Source of the DNA: RYN-230 sp963851025
GTDB lineage: Bacteria > Actinomycetota > Actinomycetes > Streptosporangiales > Streptosporangiaceae
NCBI GenBank assembly: GCA_963851025.1
Contig: CAWKOA010000007.1
Span: forward strand, 62,001-126,000
Direction: 5' to 3'
Length of the DNA stretch: 64,000 bases
Below the pieces are notes generated by a model. It made no database searches. It had not been told where the DNA came from and saw only the letters and a program-made list of their open reading frames with translations. Below are positions 33,298 to 41,528 of the stretch, in pieces. The position numbers were made by a program, and so were the translations under genes. Each line of letters starts with the position of its first letter. Position 1 is the stretch's first letter.

Positions 33298-33956
33298 GAG
33301 ACTTCCCCCCCGGGAGCCCGCCCAGATGCGTTCCCGGACCTGGTGCAGGTGGCCCGCACGCTAGCACCTTCTGAGTATTTAACCAACTGTTGCGTAGAAA
33401 ATAGTTTCTGTCCGCTCTAATTCGTGGGGTCTAATTCCCCCAGTCATCACAAGAATCGGGCGCGCGCTGGAGACCATCAAGACCAGCGTCCAGGCACCCG
33501 GAAGGCCGGCATTGGCAAGAACTGACCAGGAAGCGCTGCGGAATCACTGTTCCGTGCCATTGCCATGCCATTAATTCCGGTATCGCGCGGCCAAGAGCTG
33601 CCATCGCAGAGCCCAGGTCAGCCGCCTCCTGAACCACCCTGACCCAGGGTGTGCGACTGCCCCGCCTGTGCCGCACGTTTCGCCTGACGTGCCGCCGATG
33701 TTTGCCGTGTCTGCTCACGAACAAGACGACGCTCACGCCAGCGGCCAACCCACCCAGAGATCCTCGTCTTCATCATTTCACCGGTCTTAACTTTCAAGGA
33801 CGAACGACGCCAACCCTGGGCCTGGCCGCTCGCCCGGCGGGCCGCCTCCAATTCTGCGGTGCTCGCCACGCCGGCGTACGGGCGGGCCCTGTATCCGCAG
33901 CGTACGCTCCATAAATCGGCGCGGACAGTGGCAGAGTCGGGGCAGCCACGGGGACG
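33298..33956. other. Intergenic region with a weak small ORF and a 22-base repeat
   Basis: The first 120 bases are AT-rich and likely hold the promoter of the secreted-protein gene. 33553-33574 repeats 30908-30929. A reverse-strand frame 33618-33776 could encode a short basic protein (KTRISGWVGRWRERRLVREQ), but there is no clear ribosome site and no family; I give it low weight. Confidence 0.4.
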
Positions 33957-35051
33957 CTAGACCTGGGCCGGTTCGTCTTCCAGGGCCACCACGTCGGCGA
34001 CGATGCAGCTCACGTTGTCCGGACCGCCGCCGTCGATGGCCAGCGCGATCAGGTCCGCCGCGGCCTGATCCGGATCACTGACCGCCAGGAGAACACGCGC
34101 CAGCACGTCCGCCGCCACCACCTGGTGCAGGCCATCCGAGCAGAGCAGGTACCGGTCGCCGGCCCGCGCCTCGCGCAATTGGAGGTCAGGCTCGAAGTTC
34201 CCCCCGTCCAGCGCCCGCAGCAGCATGAAGCGCTGGGGGTGGGAGGCGACTTCCTCGGCCGTGATCTTGCCGTCGTCCAGCAAGGACTGCACCAGCGTGT
34301 GGTCCTGGGTGATCTGGAACATCTCGCCGTCGCGGACCAGATAGGCGCGCGAGTCACCGATGTGCACGAGCCCCAGCTGGGAGCCTGACCACAGCAGGGC
34401 GGTCAGCGTCGTGCCCATGCCCCGCATGGAGGGGTCGGCCTTGACCATGTCGCTCAGGGCACTGTTAGCCCGGCGCACCGCATGATCGAGCGCGTCGAGC
34501 AGTTCACCGGCCGGTACCTGGATGTCCAGCGGCCGCAGCGCCTCGATGACGGCCGCGCTCGCCACCTCGCCGGCGGCGTGGCCTCCCATCCCGTCGGCGA
34601 CGGCGAGCAGCCGGGGCCCTCCGTAGACAGCGTCCTCGTTGTCCTGGCGGTGCAGGCCGATATCGGACTGCACCGCGTAGCGGACGGCAAGCTTGCCCTG
34701 AGCATCAGCCATGACGGTGTCCTTCCCGGACAGGTAGCCGATGAGGAAGTCAGCGAGCTGGCGCCGGGCCGCCGTCTCCGCCTCGATCTGAGCCCAGTAC
34801 GCGGCCAGTTCCGACGCAGCCTGCGCGGGTGGCAGCGTGCTCACCGCCCGGATCGTGGCCAGCGGCATGCCCAGGCGGCGCAGCCAGGCCACCAGCCTGG
34901 CCTGCTCCAGCTGGGCCGGGGCATAGAAGCGGTACTGCGACACCGGGTCGACCCGGACCGGGCACAGCAGGCCCAGCTCGTCGTACAGGCGGAGCGCCTT
35001 ACGCGACAGCCGGGACGCCTGAGCAAAGGCCCCGCTGGTCATCAGCTCCAC
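33957..35051 (-). CDS. MerR-type DNA-binding domain fused to PP2C phosphatase
   Basis: GTG 35051 follows AGGAGG by about six bases. Residues 1-75 form a MerR winged helix (FAQASRLSRKALRLYDELGL, then SQYRFYAPAQLEQARLVAWL), followed by a helical linker (76-110). Residues 120-355 are a complete PP2C Ser/Thr phosphatase: SDIGLHRQDNEDAV with ED at 139-140, ADGMGGH (152-158), GDSRAY (232-237), DG at 306-307 and GGPDN (342-346). All metal-binding Asp residues are present, so it should be active. The architecture links DNA binding to dephosphorylation in one protein; a partner kinase is not in the window. Confidence 0.88.
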   Translation of the reverse strand: MELMTSGAFAQASRLSRKALRLYDELGLLCPVRVDPVSQYRFYAPAQLEQARLVAWLRRLGMPLATIRAVSTLPPAQAASELAAYWAQIEAETAARRQLADFLIGYLSGKDTVMADAQGKLAVRYAVQSDIGLHRQDNEDAVYGGPRLLAVADGMGGHAAGEVASAAVIEALRPLDIQVPAGELLDALDHAVRRANSALSDMVKADPSMRGMGTTLTALLWSGSQLGLVHIGDSRAYLVRDGEMFQITQDHTLVQSLLDDGKITAEEVASHPQRFMLLRALDGGNFEPDLQLREARAGDRYLLCSDGLHQVVAADVLARVLLAVSDPDQAAADLIALAIDGGGPDNVSCIVADVVALEDEPAQV

Positions 35052-35226
35052 TCGTGCCCTCCTCATGCCGGGCAGGTCGCCCAGCGCAATCAGGCTCGGC
35101 CTGGCCCCAGGGGCAAGGTCAAGTCACGGTTCCGGCACTCACCCGACCAGGCTCCTTAGCCCGATCGGCCAGCGGTAGAGTTGCAGGGAAGTCAGTTCTA
35201 GTGACTGATCACTAGCGGGAGCGGCG

Positions 35227-35559
35227 ATGGCCTCGCTCATGTCCGCGATAGGCGGAGCCACCCTGGCGGTGGGCGCGCTGTCAGCAGTTCGGTTCCTGCT
35301 CACGCTCACGACCGGCCCCGCCTGGCGGCGGCCGCGCGCTTTCGCCCGTGCCACCCCGGCCACTACACCGGCTACCCGGCGCGACGCCATGATCTGGTTC
35401 TGCAGCTCCATGGTTCTCGCCATCAACGGAACCCTCCTCCTTCTCAGCGTGCAGGACGAGGTAGCCAGGTGGCTGGCATCCGGCGCCCTGACCGCGCTCG
35501 TGATAGCGCAGCTCGGCTTGATACTCATGTCTCGCAGGCGGCGCGAGTCAGCCGGGTAG
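35227..35559 (+). CDS. Small hypothetical membrane protein
   Basis: A 110-residue protein with three hydrophobic segments, near 6-28, 54-74 and 84-102, separated by a basic loop (RRPRAFARATPATTPATRRD). ATG 35227 follows GGGAG. No family recognised. It is divergent from the MerR-PP2C gene across about 175 bases, so joint control is possible. Confidence 0.55.
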   Translation: MASLMSAIGGATLAVGALSAVRFLLTLTTGPAWRRPRAFARATPATTPATRRDAMIWFCSSMVLAINGTLLLLSVQDEVARWLASGALTALVIAQLGLILMSRRRRESAG

Positions 35560-35660
35560 CCCGGTCAGAGCGGCTCAGGAAGACGCCACGGATTCACGTT
35601 CTCTCCGGCCCGGAGCATACGACAGCCTTGGGCTGGCGGCCGGACCCGAAGGGATGACCC

Positions 35661-36188
35661 ATGGCAGGCATCGCATCAGGTGACGGGGTCCAGGCCGGGG
35701 CCACGGCCAACAAGCCGGGACGGCGGCGCGCCGCCGGGATATACGGCGCCATCATCACGGCGGCCATCATTGCCGCGGCAGGGGGACACCTGTCCACCAC
35801 CGCGCTGGTGGTCTCGGTCGTGGTCACGCTGCTCGTGTACTGGCTCGCCGAGGAGTACGCCGAGCTCCTGGGCGAGCAGGCCGAAGGCGGCCAGCTGCCG
35901 AGCCGGGCCTCCATCCGGGGAGCACTGGCGGCGACCTGGCCGATGGTCAGTGCCTCCTACGTTCCGCTGCTCGCACTCGTGCTGGCGCGGCTGGCCGGGG
36001 CCTCGTCCCTGGTGGCCGCCAATGTCGGCCTGGTCGCGGCCATCGTGTTGCTGACCATCCACGGATGGTGGGCCGGCCGGGCGGCCCAGCTGCGCGGCTG
36101 GCCGCTATTCATCGCCACCTCGGTGGCCGCCGTGCTAGGTCTGCTGATGATCGCGCTCAAGGACCTGGTTCTCATCCACCTGCACTAG
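35661..36188 (+). CDS. Hypothetical five-helix membrane protein
   Basis: The 175-residue product has membrane segments near 25-40, 46-62, 96-111, 118-135 and 148-168. A charged stretch (YWLAEEYAELLGEQAEGG) follows the second helix. Similar proteins of unknown function are common in actinomycetes. ATG 35661 is preceded by a purine-rich stretch (GAAGGGATG). It is co-directional with the previous small membrane protein but separated by 100 bases. Confidence 0.6.
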   Translation: MAGIASGDGVQAGATANKPGRRRAAGIYGAIITAAIIAAAGGHLSTTALVVSVVVTLLVYWLAEEYAELLGEQAEGGQLPSRASIRGALAATWPMVSASYVPLLALVLARLAGASSLVAANVGLVAAIVLLTIHGWWAGRAAQLRGWPLFIATSVAAVLGLLMIALKDLVLIHLH

Positions 36189-36242
36189 CCCGGCCCGGCA
36201 GCCCCCGCGTAGCGGACGGCAACCGTCACGGCACGGGGCACA

Positions 36243-36665
36243 TCACGGCACGGGGCACATCACGGTGATCCGCTCCGTCTTCCCGGCGTGCACGCGGACC
36301 GTCAGGGGTGATGAGCACCGTCCCTCGACGACATGGCCGTCAGGAAGCTGTTCCCGTATCGAGGGCGAGCGCCCGGACACGGCGTAGGAACCGGCGGGCA
36401 GCCGCACGCTGAACCGGCCCGTCTGGCCAGCCCGGACGCGAACCCTGGCGTCCCGGTTCTGGAAGATCACCACGCCCGAGAGCGGCCGTACCGGCGGCTG
36501 GGAACCGGAACCGGGCTGGATCGGGCCGCCTTCCATCTCGTACGTGCCACGGACGGTCCCGGTGCCGTGTACCGCCGAATCGGCCGCCACCGGTGCCGTC
36601 GTGCCTGCGCAGGCCGACACCAGCAGCACCGCTGGAACGCCAAGTACCGCTGCCTGCCACTTCAT
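36243..36665 (-). CDS. Small lipoprotein with a beta-sandwich-like domain
   Basis: ATG 36665 begins a lipoprotein signal, lipobox LVSAC with Cys near 19. The mature part contains PLSGVVIFQNRDARVRVRAG followed by SVRLPAGSYAVSGRSP, the pattern of carboxypeptidase regulatory-like or Greek-key domains. Two cysteines (near 116 and 137) may form a disulfide. The stop lies in a direct repeat (CGGCACGGGGCACATCA twice, 36230-36262). Confidence 0.6.
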   Translation of the reverse strand: MKWQAAVLGVPAVLLVSACAGTTAPVAADSAVHGTGTVRGTYEMEGGPIQPGSGSQPPVRPLSGVVIFQNRDARVRVRAGQTGRFSVRLPAGSYAVSGRSPSIREQLPDGHVVEGRCSSPLTVRVHAGKTERITVMCPVP

Positions 36666-36804
36666 GGTGTCTCCCCGCTCAGCCTGGCCCGACCGGCTTT
36701 AGACGGCGGCGGCTGCTGTGCGGTTCCGCTCCGGTGATCCCGGGGTCAAAGCTCCGGTGATCCGGGGTCAGAGCGGTCCGGGCCGGCCTGCACGAGAAGG
36801 AACG

Positions 36805-37044
36805 TTACGGGCTCGCGCCCTGGGCAGGCCCGGGGCCATCGTCTTGATTGCGCCACTCGCCACCGTGCTCCCGTGCGTACCGGCCCTGCTTGCGCAGGGA
36901 GTCGGCGTAGTCCGGGTACAGGTCTTCAGCGGTCTTCAAGGTCTTGCGGGTCACCCATCGGGTCTCGACCCCGACGAGCGCCAGGAAACCCTTGATCGCC
37001 AGGAGCACAGCCAGTGCGAAGAGTATGTATCCCCACCATGGCAT
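36805..37044 (-). CDS. Small single-helix membrane protein
   Basis: ATG 37044 follows AGGTGAT by five bases; an upstream in-frame ATG at 37071 lacks a ribosome site. The 79-residue protein starts PWWGYILFALAVLLAIKGFL, one membrane helix, then a charged cytoplasmic tail with VTRKTLKTAEDLYPDYADSL. Homologues are seen in other actinomycetes without known function. Confidence 0.55.
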   Translation of the reverse strand: MPWWGYILFALAVLLAIKGFLALVGVETRWVTRKTLKTAEDLYPDYADSLRKQGRYAREHGGEWRNQDDGPGPAQGASP

Positions 37045-37127
37045 CGGGATCACCTCGATCTGCATCTGCACTTGCCTTACCCCGCTGCCCCGCCCTTACC
37101 CCGCTGCCCCGCGCGGCCCGGGGCAAA

Positions 37128-37994
37128 CTAGGGTCCGCGCCCGAAGAACCCCGTCAGGTGGGCGGCGAGCTCGGCGGGTGCTTCCTCGGCGATGTGATGC
37201 CCGCAGTCGATGGAATGGCCACGCACGTCGTCAGCCCAGTCACGCCAGATGGCCAGCGGATCGCCGTACAGCTCCTCCATGTCGTCCTGCTTCGCCCACA
37301 GGAACAGGAGGGGGCAGCTGATCCGGCGGCCGGCCCGCCGGTCCGCCTCGTCGTGGTCCCGGTCGATGCCCAGGCCCGCGCGGTAGTCCTCGACCATGGC
37401 GTGCACCGTGGCGGGATCATGGATCGCGCGCCGGTAGTCCTCGAAGGCTTCCTGGCCCATGTGCTCAGCCGTCGCGGTGTACCAGGCGTCCGGGTCAGCG
37501 CTGATGAACCGCTCGGCCGGCTTCTGGGTCTGGCCGAGAAAGAACCAGTGGTACCAGCTGGCCGCGAACGTGGCGTCACAGCGGGCCAGCGCCTCCCCGA
37601 TCGGGATGCCTTCCATCAGGCACAGGCGGCTCACCAGGCTGGGGTGGTCCATGGCCAGGCGCTGGGCGACGTACGTCCCCCGGTCGTGCCCGGCGACGCC
37701 GAACCGCTGATGCCCGAGCGCTCGCATCAGCGCTGCGCAGTCACCGGCCATGGCCCGCTTGGAGTAGGGAGCGTGATCCGGCGTCGTCGGGGGCTTGGAG
37801 GACTCGCCGTACCCGCGCAGGTCCGGGCATACGACGGTGAACCGCTCCGCCAGCACCGGCGCGACCTTGTGCCACGTGACGTGGGTGCGCGGATGACCGT
37901 GCAGCAGCAGGACCGCGGGACCCGAGCCACCGTGGCGCACGCGCAGTTCCGCGTCGCCGACATCGATCCGCTCCAGCGTGAATCCCTCGAACAC
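37128..37994 (-). CDS. Alpha/beta hydrolase, haloacetate dehalogenase-like
   Basis: This 288-residue alpha/beta hydrolase has the oxyanion loop HGHPRTHVTW (33-41), the nucleophile elbow AGHDRG with Asp104, and SWYHWFFLGQ in the cap, which corresponds to the His-Trp halide site of fluoroacetate dehalogenases. The catalytic His is in DCGHHIAEEAP near 269. An Asp nucleophile with this cap motif suggests haloacetate/fluoroacetate dehalogenase activity, though epoxide hydrolases share the fold. It stands next to a GNAT gene, 28 bases away, possibly as an operon. Confidence 0.82.
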   Translation of the reverse strand: MFEGFTLERIDVGDAELRVRHGGSGPAVLLLHGHPRTHVTWHKVAPVLAERFTVVCPDLRGYGESSKPPTTPDHAPYSKRAMAGDCAALMRALGHQRFGVAGHDRGTYVAQRLAMDHPSLVSRLCLMEGIPIGEALARCDATFAASWYHWFFLGQTQKPAERFISADPDAWYTATAEHMGQEAFEDYRRAIHDPATVHAMVEDYRAGLGIDRDHDEADRRAGRRISCPLLFLWAKQDDMEELYGDPLAIWRDWADDVRGHSIDCGHHIAEEAPAELAAHLTGFFGRGP

Positions 37995-38022
37995 GGTCCT
38001 CCTCTACCGCGGGGTGCGCGTG

Positions 38023-38484
38023 CTAACCGCCGGCCGGGGTCCAGAGCATGAGGACGTCGGCGGGCCCGAACCCGGCGCGCTCGTAGAACGGGATGGACCG
38101 CTCGGACGGGCTGAGCACCACCCGGGCGAAATGGTTCTCGCGCGCGTACCCGAGGACGGCGCCGAGGAGCTGGCTGCCGAGGCCCCGATCCCGGTGCCGG
38201 GCGAGAACGAACGCGTTGCCGAGGTAGCCCCAGCGGCTGGGGGCCCGGCCGGGCCGGGGCATCCGCTCGAACACGGCCAGGTTCATCATCCCGGCCGGGC
38301 GGCGGTCCACCTCGGCCAGCCAGGTGATCCGGCGGGACGCTTCCCGGGCCGCCCAGGCCGCGAAGCTTTCCTCGAACCCCGGATCGCCGCCGTCGCCGTC
38401 CTGCTCCCGCGTCCACTCCCGGCGCAGCCAGGCCAGGGCGGCCAGGTCCGCGTGGTCAGCCCGCCGGACCACAGTCTCCGTCAC
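38023..38484 (-). CDS. GNAT family N-acetyltransferase
   Basis: A 153-residue GNAT: the acetyl-CoA loop ARHRDRGLGSQLLGAVLGYA (about 99-118) fits the motif RxxGxG/A, with the substrate strand ITWLAEVDRRPAGMMNLAVF before it and the C-terminal SERSIPFYERAGF typical of the family. Substrate unknown. It precedes the hydrolase gene in the same direction. Confidence 0.85.
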   Translation of the reverse strand: MTETVVRRADHADLAALAWLRREWTREQDGDGGDPGFEESFAAWAAREASRRITWLAEVDRRPAGMMNLAVFERMPRPGRAPSRWGYLGNAFVLARHRDRGLGSQLLGAVLGYARENHFARVVLSPSERSIPFYERAGFGPADVLMLWTPAGG

Positions 38485-38523
38485 CCTCGCAACCTACGGC
38501 CCTTCCCGCGCGGGAGGGGGACC

Positions 38524-39063
38524 TTACCCGTGGGCGCAGCCGGTCGCCGCCGCGTACTGCTGCGGGGTCATCCGGTAGAGCCTGACCGAGTCGGGGTTGC
38601 TGAGCACGAGGTCGAAGACCCACCGGCGGTGGACGTAGAACCAGTAGTCGGTCAGCCGCTGGCCGCCGATCTCGTAATCCACGAGCCACGCCCCGTGCGG
38701 GCCCGGGGTAGCGCTCTCGACCAGCGCGGTGGCGTGCGGTGCGCTCGGGCAGTCCGTGTGCCGCTTGATGTACTGCGCCCTGGTGATGACCGCCTGGCTG
38801 CGCGCGTCCCACCGGTCGTAGACCGGGCCGTAGACGCCGCGGTCGTAGTCGTTGTTGAAGACGGTTGCGATCTTGAGCAGGGCGGATGTGGTCCGCGGGT
38901 CGGGGGGCAACGGCGACGCGGACACGACGGCATGACCCTGACCCTGGCCGCTGCCCGGACCGGAGCCCGGGGAGCAGGCGGCCAGCACCAGGCCGGCCAG
39001 GCAGGCCGCGGTCACGGCCGCGGCCTTGAGCGGGCGCCTCCGGTTCTCCTCCGCGGCCAGCAT
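38524..39063 (-). CDS. Lipoprotein of unknown function
   Basis: ATG 39063 starts a lipoprotein signal with basic N-region (ENRRRPLKAAAV) and lipobox LVLAAC (Cys near 30). The mature 150 residues follow a Gly/Ser/Gln-rich spacer and contain NNDYDRGVYGPVYDRWDARS and a later VDYEIGGQRLTDYWFYVHRR. The pattern resembles the NTF2-like or DUF-type lipoproteins of actinomycetes but is not assignable. Two cysteines (near 104 and 176) could pair. Confidence 0.65.
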   Translation of the reverse strand: MLAAEENRRRPLKAAAVTAACLAGLVLAACSPGSGPGSGQGQGHAVVSASPLPPDPRTTSALLKIATVFNNDYDRGVYGPVYDRWDARSQAVITRAQYIKRHTDCPSAPHATALVESATPGPHGAWLVDYEIGGQRLTDYWFYVHRRWVFDLVLSNPDSVRLYRMTPQQYAAATGCAHG

Positions 39064-39077
39064 CCTGGCATTGTGCC

Positions 39078-40139
39078 CTAGCGGTGTGCGGCCAGCACGG
39101 CGTGGGGGTCGGCGCCCGGCTGGGGCTGGGGATCCGCGTGCACCAGCGCCGCGGTGAGCCGGGGCAGGGCATGGAGCAGGTTGTGCTCGGCGGTGACCGC
39201 GACCTGGTGCGCCTGGACCGCGCTGGCGCCGGCATCGACGGTGACCTCGCATTCGGCCCGCAACTGGTGGCCGATCCACCGCAGCCGGACCTGGCCCACA
39301 TCGAGGACGCCCGGGGTGGAGCGCAGGGTCTGCTCGGCCTGGTCGACCAGCGCGGGATCGACCGCGTCCATCAGGCGCCGGTAGATCTCGCGGGCCGCCC
39401 CGCGCAGGACGGCCAGGATGGCCACGGTGATGACCAGGCCCACGACGGGGTCCGCCCAGTCCCAGCCGATCGCCACCCCGCCCGCTCCCAGCAAGACCGC
39501 CAGGGACGTGAACCCGTCCGTGCGGGCGTGCAGCCCGTCCGCGACCAGCGCCGCCGAGCCGATCTTGCGGCCGACCCGGATCCGGTACCGGGCGACCAGC
39601 TCGTTGCCGATGAACCCGATCACCGCCGCGACCGCCACCGCGGCCAGGTTCGAGACCGGCCGGGGATGAGCCAGCCGGGTCACCGCCTCATAGGCCGCCA
39701 GCGCGGAGGAGGCGGCGATGACCAGGACGATCACCACGCCGGCCAGGTCCTCGGCGCGGCCGTACCCGTAGGTGTAGCGGCGGTTCGGCGGCCGCCTGGC
39801 GGCCAGGAACGCGACGCCCAGCGGCACCGCGGTCAGCGCGTCCGCCGCGTTGTGCAGGGTGTCCCCCAGCAGCGCCACCGACCCGGAGACCGCCACGACC
39901 CCGGCCTGGACCAGCGCCGTGCCCGCCAGGATGGCCAGCGAGATCCACAGCGCCCGCATGCCTTCCGTGCTGGCCTCCATGGCCCCGTCCACCTGGTCCG
40001 CGGCCTCATGCGAGTGCGGCCGGATCCGGTGCCGGACCCGTCCCAGCCAGCCTGGCCCGTGGGCCGGAGCAGCCCCGTGCCCGTGGCCGTGACCGGGCTC
40101 GTGCGGGTGCCCGTGGCCGGAATCGTGCGGATCGGTCAT
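39078..40139 (-). CDS. Cation diffusion facilitator (CDF) family metal exporter
   Basis: ATG 40139 gives a 353-residue protein. The N-terminus is His-rich (HDSGHGHPHEPGHGHGHGAA), a likely zinc-binding loop. Six membrane helices follow, with the metal-site motifs LGDTLHNAADA in helix 2 (HxxxD) and ADGLHARTDGFTS in helix 5 (HxxxD), and a C-terminal ferredoxin-like domain (about 275-350). CDF proteins export Zn, Co, Cd or Fe in exchange for protons. It lies beside the metalloid resistance cluster but is separated from it by 84 bases. Confidence 0.88.
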   Translation of the reverse strand: MTDPHDSGHGHPHEPGHGHGHGAAPAHGPGWLGRVRHRIRPHSHEAADQVDGAMEASTEGMRALWISLAILAGTALVQAGVVAVSGSVALLGDTLHNAADALTAVPLGVAFLAARRPPNRRYTYGYGRAEDLAGVVIVLVIAASSALAAYEAVTRLAHPRPVSNLAAVAVAAVIGFIGNELVARYRIRVGRKIGSAALVADGLHARTDGFTSLAVLLGAGGVAIGWDWADPVVGLVITVAILAVLRGAAREIYRRLMDAVDPALVDQAEQTLRSTPGVLDVGQVRLRWIGHQLRAECEVTVDAGASAVQAHQVAVTAEHNLLHALPRLTAALVHADPQPQPGADPHAVLAAHR

Positions 40140-40223
40140 GACACCCAGGATGCCCGGAACATCCGGTTGCAGCACGTCAACAACAGCCACCCCCACGCGA
40201 ATGCGAAACACCCGCAACCAGGG

Positions 40224-40661
40224 TCAGGCGGGTGCGTCCAGCGCGGCCTCGACCGCCTGCCACCCCTGGCCACCGTCCTCGCCCCAGAAGGTCGGGCTGT
40301 CTTCGAGGACCGTGTAGATCTCCCACCGCTCCCCGCTGGGCGCCCCCTGGACCCAGAACTTGTCCTGCCGGGCGTAGCAGCAGGTGGTGTCGCGCTCATC
40401 CACGGCGGCGAGCCCGGCCCCGGCCAGCCGGGCATGCTCGGCGTTGACCGCCCCGGTGTCGGCGACCTCCACCCCCAGGTGGTTGAGGCTGCCGCCCTGG
40501 CCCGGGTTCTCCAGCAGGACCAGCTTGAGCGGCGGCTCGGTGACGGCGAAGTTGGCGTAGCCGGGCCTGCACTTGGCGGGCTCGGTGCCGAACAGCGCGG
40601 CGTAGAAGGCGACGGCCTCGTCGATGTCATCGACGTTGAGGGCAAGCTGCAGGCGGGACAC
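40224..40661 (-). CDS. ArsI/CadI-type VOC dioxygenase-like protein
   Basis: GTG 40661 follows GGAGGAG. The 145-residue vicinal-oxygen-chelate protein starts LQLALNVDDIDEAVAFYAAL and contains SLNHLGVEV and DTTCCYARQDKFWVQGAP, where the paired cysteines and the following Gln-Asp-Lys are the signature of ArsI/CadI. ArsI cleaves the carbon-arsenic bond of trivalent organoarsenicals; CadI-like members are cadmium-induced. The divergent ArsR next to it supports metalloid control. Confidence 0.85.
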   Translation of the reverse strand: MSRLQLALNVDDIDEAVAFYAALFGTEPAKCRPGYANFAVTEPPLKLVLLENPGQGGSLNHLGVEVADTGAVNAEHARLAGAGLAAVDERDTTCCYARQDKFWVQGAPSGERWEIYTVLEDSPTFWGEDGGQGWQAVEAALDAPA

Positions 40662-40687
40662 GGGCTCCTCCGTAAGACATTGATGAC

Positions 40688-40746
40688 TGTCTATGTCTAG
40701 CTACCGTGAGCTTGCCACAAGCCATAGCTAGCTGTCAATATAGACA
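40688..40746. promoter_or_regulatory. Nested inverted repeats, likely ArsR operator
   Basis: TGTCTAT (40688-40694) pairs with ATAGACA (40740-40746), and inside it CTAGCTA (40697-40703) pairs with TAGCTAG (40725-40731). The dyads fill the gap between divergent ArsI and ArsR and end two bases before the ArsR GTG. Confidence 0.6.
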
Positions 40747-40747
40747 A

Positions 40748-41107
40748 GTGTCTAATTCCCTGACCGTCATCAGCCCGGCGGAGACGGCGGCCTGCTGCTC
40801 GCCGCTCACCGTGCAGCCGCTGTCGATCGAGCAGGCCAGGCAGGTCGCGCCGCTGCTGAAGGCCCTGGCCGACCCGGTACGCCTGCGCCTGCTGTCCCTG
40901 GTCGCCTCGCACGAGGGCGGCGAGGCCTGCATCTGCGACCTGAACGCAGCCTTCGACCTGTCCCAGCCCACGATCAGCCATCACATGAAGGTGCTGCACG
41001 AGGCCGGGCTGGTGGACCGGGACAAGCGCGGCGTGTGGGTGTACTACCGCGCCCGGCCGCAGGCCCTGGCCAGCCTGGGGGCCCTCATCGGCGTCCCCGC
41101 CGCATAG
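40748..41107 (+). CDS. ArsR family transcriptional regulator, metalloid-sensing type
   Basis: The GTG at 40748 is favoured because similar regulators begin SNSLTVISP; the GTG at 40706 lies inside the operator. The roughly 119-residue protein has a winged helix (LLKALADPVRLRLLSLVASH ... DLSQPTISHHMKVLHEAGLV) and the metal-site motif EACICDLN with Cys-x-Cys, plus CC near the N-terminus. Such ArsR proteins release DNA on binding As(III) or Cd(II). No ribosome site precedes the GTG, so a leaderless transcript is likely. Confidence 0.85.
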   Translation: MSNSLTVISPAETAACCSPLTVQPLSIEQARQVAPLLKALADPVRLRLLSLVASHEGGEACICDLNAAFDLSQPTISHHMKVLHEAGLVDRDKRGVWVYYRARPQALASLGALIGVPAA

Positions 41108-41158
41108 CCCCCGCGCCCTGGCCCCGCCGCACAGCCCCCGCGCGCTTGCCCAGCGGCG

Positions 41159-41189
41159 ATTCATCGCTTATCGTCGATCAACGATGAAT
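41159..41189. promoter_or_regulatory. Inverted repeat overlapping ArsR start, likely operator
   Basis: ATTCATCG (41159-41166) and CGATGAAT (41182-41189) are perfect inverted arms separated by 15 bases; the right arm contains the ATG at 41184. It probably mediates autoregulation. Confidence 0.6.
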
Positions 41190-41528
41190 ACTGACCCGCT
41201 TGACCGCGAAACCGCCGCCACCTACGCCGCGTGGTTCCGGGCCCTGGCCGATGGCACCCGGGTGCAGGTGGTCTCGCTGCTGGCCCGCAGCAGTGTGCCG
41301 CTGACCGTCAAGGAGATCGTCGCGGCCGTGCCGGTCGGCCAGTCCACGGTCTCCGAGCACCTCCGCCAGCTCGCCGCGGTCGGCTTCGTGCTCGCCGAGC
41401 GCCGCGGCACCTCCCGCCTCTACCGGATCAACGAGGAGTGCGTGAGGGGCTTCCCCACCGCCGCCGATCTGGTCATGGGCCGGCCCTCCCCCGTCCCCCC
41501 GCCGCAGGCCGCGGCCGCGCTGCCATGA
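41184..41528 (+). CDS. ArsR-type helix-turn-helix regulator
   Basis: The 114-residue protein starts NTDPLDRETAATYAAWFRAL and has a winged helix (LADGTRVQVVSLLARSSVPL ... VGQSTVSEHLRQLAAVGFVL). The classical ELCVCDL metal motif is absent and only one cysteine (near 92) is visible, so it may sense something else or use a different site. It overlaps the ArsN1-like gene by four bases (ATGA), so the two are an operon under its own operator at 41159. Confidence 0.85.
   Translation: MNTDPLDRETAATYAAWFRALADGTRVQVVSLLARSSVPLTVKEIVAAVPVGQSTVSEHLRQLAAVGFVLAERRGTSRLYRINEECVRGFPTAADLVMGRPSPVPPPQAAAALP

Noticed and set aside
33618..33869. Small basic reverse-strand protein
   Set aside because: No clear ribosome site, no family, low-complexity composition; kept only as a note in the intergenic entry.
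39084..40700. Forward frame of 538 residues
   Set aside because: Antisense shadow of the CDF exporter and ArsI-like genes.
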